Assembly: GCA_024680445.1 (NCBI GenBank) | Contig: JAILCJ010000033.1 | Coordinates: forward strand, 1-7,276 | Direction of reading: 5' to 3' | DNA from: Campylobacter sp. | Lineage (GTDB): Bacteria > Campylobacterota > Campylobacteria > Campylobacterales > Campylobacteraceae | Length of the DNA stretch: 7,276 bases | Shown: piece after piece, positions 6,180 through 7,276 of the stretch | How the letters are laid out: each line of letters opens with the position of its first letter | Position numbering within the stretch: the stretch's first letter is position 1 | The notes under the pieces: model-generated | Databases searched by the model: none | Told to the model about the DNA's origin: nothing | The model's input: only the letters and a program-made list of their open reading frames with translations | Translations under genes and position numbers: made by a program

Positions 6180-7213
6180 TTAGCAAAACTTTTTGCTAAA
6201 ATTTGCGACATTTCTCTCATGACTTTCTCCCAATCATAAGGAAGTTGGTCGATTTCATAAATACTCGCACCGCTTTGTTTAGCAACTTCTTTGGCGGCTT
6301 TTTGACTAAAATTCGGAGCAACTAAGACGACTTTGATTTTTTCATCTTTTAGTTTATCGATAAGTTTAGCAAGCATGGCTGGTTTTGGCTCTTTGCCAGC
6401 AACTTCGATAGCTAGCTGTGTAAGTCCGTAACGTTTAGCAAAATATCCCCAACTTGGGTGATGAACTATAAATTTTTTATCTTTTTTATCTTTAAAACTA
6501 TCGGCTATAAAAGCGTCAAGTGCATCAAGTTTAGTTAAAAAAGTTTTTAAATTTTGAGTATATAAATCTTTGTTTTCAGGGAAAGTAGCTATCAAGGCAT
6601 TTGCGATATTTGTAGCTTGAACTTTAACAAGCACAGGATCTAGCCAAATATGCGGATCAAGAGTGCTAAATTTATGTTCGTGGTCGTGATGATCGCAGTT
6701 GCAAGCATGTTCGCCATGCTCGTGTTTATGATCGGCGTGTTCGTGTTTTTCATGATCAGCGTCGTGTTCGTGTTCGCAATGCTCATGTTTTTCATGATCA
6801 GCGTCGTGTTTATGATCGGCGTGTTCGTGTTTTTCATGATCGGCGTCGTGTTCGTGTTCGCCATGTTCGTGACTGGCGTGATTATGTGCTGCCATAGGAA
6901 TTTTTTCTATGCCCTCTTGGGTATTTACCACGACCAAATTTGGATAGTTTTGAGTGAATTTTTTAAGCCAAACATCTTCAAATTCTATGCCGATAGCAAA
7001 ATAAAGTTTGCTCTTTTCAAGTTCGCTCATTTGTTTTGGCTTTGGCTCATAAGTATGTGCGTCAGCACCTTTTTGCACCATTACATTTACATCTATTGTG
7101 TCGCCTGCAATTTGATCAATAAAATATTTTGTAGGCAAGATAGAAGTTGTAACTTGGGGTTTAGCAAAAGCTGTAAGTGTCATTAAAAAGAAAAAAATTA
7201 AAAATTTTTTCAC
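6176..7213 (-). CDS. znuA: ZnuA zinc-binding periplasmic protein with expanded His-rich loop
   Basis: The 345-residue protein captures periplasmic zinc and hands it to ZnuB/ZnuC. A signal peptide (MKKFLIFFFLMTLTAFA, 1-17) is followed by a cluster-9-type binding protein fold. Likely ligands are H53 in GADAHTYEPKP, H188 in DPHIWLDP, H252 in HHPSWGYFAKRYGL, and an acidic residue near D322. Between the first two lies a loop (110-180) with 27 His and 3 Cys (146, 171, 173) in 71 residues, including three copies of a 14-residue repeat and ending CNCDHHDHEH. This loop lengthens the protein beyond the usual size of about 300; in the family it is thought to collect zinc or act as a chaperone. The GTG at 7213 is chosen because AAGGA lies seven bases upstream and the signal peptide starts there. 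A longer frame from 7273 would run through the promoter. Confidence 0.95.
   Translation of the reverse strand: MKKFLIFFFLMTLTAFAKPQVTTSILPTKYFIDQIAGDTIDVNVMVQKGADAHTYEPKPKQMSELEKSKLYFAIGIEFEDVWLKKFTQNYPNLVVVNTQEGIEKIPMAAHNHASHEHGEHEHDADHEKHEHADHKHDADHEKHEHCEHEHDADHEKHEHADHKHEHGEHACNCDHHDHEHKFSTLDPHIWLDPVLVKVQATNIANALIATFPENKDLYTQNLKTFLTKLDALDAFIADSFKDKKDKKFIVHHPSWGYFAKRYGLTQLAIEVAGKEPKPAMLAKLIDKLKDEKIKVVLVAPNFSQKAAKEVAKQSGASIYEIDQLPYDWEKVMREMSQILAKSFAN
6180..6199 (-). promoter_or_regulatory. Perfect hairpin at the znuA/NicO junction
   Basis: Arms TTAGCAAAA (6180-6188) and TTTTGCTAA (6191-6199) are perfectly complementary with a two-base centre. In the mRNA this forms a tight stem in the last znuA codons, immediately before the TTG start of the NicO gene and over the place where its ribosome binding site would be. 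It has no T-run, so it is not a normal terminator. It may lower NicO translation except by coupling, or protect the 3' end of a processed znuA transcript. Confidence 0.55.
6722..6847 (-). repeat. Three in-frame 42-base tandem repeats in the znuA His loop
   Basis: Three consecutive 42-base units (6847-6806, 6805-6764, 6763-6722 in reading order) encode DADHEKHEHADHKH, DADHEKHEHCEHEH and DADHEKHEHADHKH. Units 1 and 3 differ at one synonymous base (GCC against GCT), while unit 2 is more divergent and introduces a Cys. The unit length is a multiple of three, so gain or loss of copies keeps the frame and changes the number of metal ligands. Confidence 0.95.
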
Positions 7214-7220
7214 TTTTTTA

Positions 7221-7225
7221 TCCTT
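7221..7225 (-). promoter_or_regulatory. Ribosome binding site that fixes the znuA GTG start
   Basis: On the - strand AAGGA is followed by TAAAAAA and then GTG at 7213, in the same AAAGGATAAAA context used by hutX and the DUF4197 gene. No ATG codon offers a full signal peptide: the first in-frame ATG lies inside it, at residue 11. Confidence 0.8.
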
Positions 7226-7245
7226 TCTGAAAAAAAATTTTGAGA

Positions 7246-7273
7246 AGTTTAGCAAAATGCAACTAAGTTGCAA
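7246..7273 (-). promoter_or_regulatory. Predicted znu operon promoter
   Basis: Reading the - strand, TTGCAA (7273-7268) resembles a -35. After a 16-base spacer comes TAAACT (7251-7246), preceded by TG one base upstream (7254-7253), an extended -10. A start about seven bases further on would leave a leader of roughly 25 bases before GTG. The candidate operator overlaps the -35 and the spacer. Confidence 0.5.
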
Positions 7274-7276
7274 CTT
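7258..7276. promoter_or_regulatory. Candidate Zur/Fur-family operator of the znu operon
   Basis: TGCAACT-A-AGTTGCA (7258-7272) is a perfect 7-1-7 inverted repeat, the geometry typical of Fur-superfamily operators. The half-site TGCAACT recurs at 7269-7275, so a second palindrome AAGTTGCAACTT (7265-7276) overlaps the first, with an 11-base period of about one helical turn. It sits over the -35 and spacer of the predicted znuA promoter, where zinc-loaded Zur would repress. The window ends here, so further half-sites may follow. Assignment to Zur is inferred from position and symmetry, not from a known local consensus. Confidence 0.6.

Noticed and set aside
6650..7186. Long open frame on the + strand (178 codons) opposite znuA
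   Set aside because: It is the antisense shadow of the His-rich repeat and of znuA, which has clear family motifs, a signal peptide and a ribosome binding site. The Phe/Val/Met-rich product is what the reverse complement of His/Glu/Asp codons yields.
7214..7273. Extended N-terminus for ZnuA from a TTG at 7273
   Set aside because: The extension runs through the predicted promoter and operator, lacks a ribosome binding site, and would put a charged stretch before the signal peptide.

Overview
The window is strongly A+T-rich. Its gene content, its AAGGA-type ribosome binding sites set in A-runs, and the very frequent word CAAATTTG point to Campylobacter or a close relative in the Campylobacterota. 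I cannot name the species. Seven of the eight genes are recognisable members of transport or metal-handling families, and the eighth is a DUF4197 protein. I see no phage, insertion sequence, CRISPR or RNA gene.

Layout. At the left end (65-562, +) is a HutX/ChuX-type cytosolic heme carrier, preceded by a long, nearly perfect palindrome that resembles a Fur operator. It converges on mntP (715-1263, -), a manganese efflux pump. An 82-base divergent promoter region separates mntP from a two-gene operon on the + strand. That operon holds a secreted DUF4197 protein (1346-2065) and an EamA/DMT-family transporter (2062-2952), joined by an ATGA overlap. The rest of the window is a four-gene zinc operon on the - strand, read from the right edge: znuA (7213 to 6176), a DUF1007-NicO fusion membrane protein (6179 to 4773), znuC (4776 to 4024), a 255-base non-coding gap with repeats, and znuB (3768 to 2968).

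How the genes fit together. ZnuA, ZnuC and ZnuB form a complete high-affinity zinc ABC importer: periplasmic binding protein, ATPase and membrane permease. ZnuA carries a very large His-rich loop built from a 42-base tandem repeat. The fourth protein, sitting between znuA and znuC, combines a periplasmic DUF1007 domain with a NicO/RcnA-type membrane domain, a family best known for nickel/cobalt export. Its overlapping junctions on both sides imply co-expression with the importer. ZnuA, the NicO protein and ZnuC each carry a short Cys-X-Cys/His motif outside the family core. A 7-1-7 inverted repeat with an extra half-site overlaps the predicted znuA promoter and looks like a Zur/Fur-family operator.

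The most unusual items are the candidate metal-dependent operators, the NicO fusion inside the zinc operon, the shared CxC motifs, the exclusive use of GTG/TTG starts in the zinc operon, a perfect hairpin over the znuA/NicO junction, and the 41-base direct repeats in the znuC-znuB gap.
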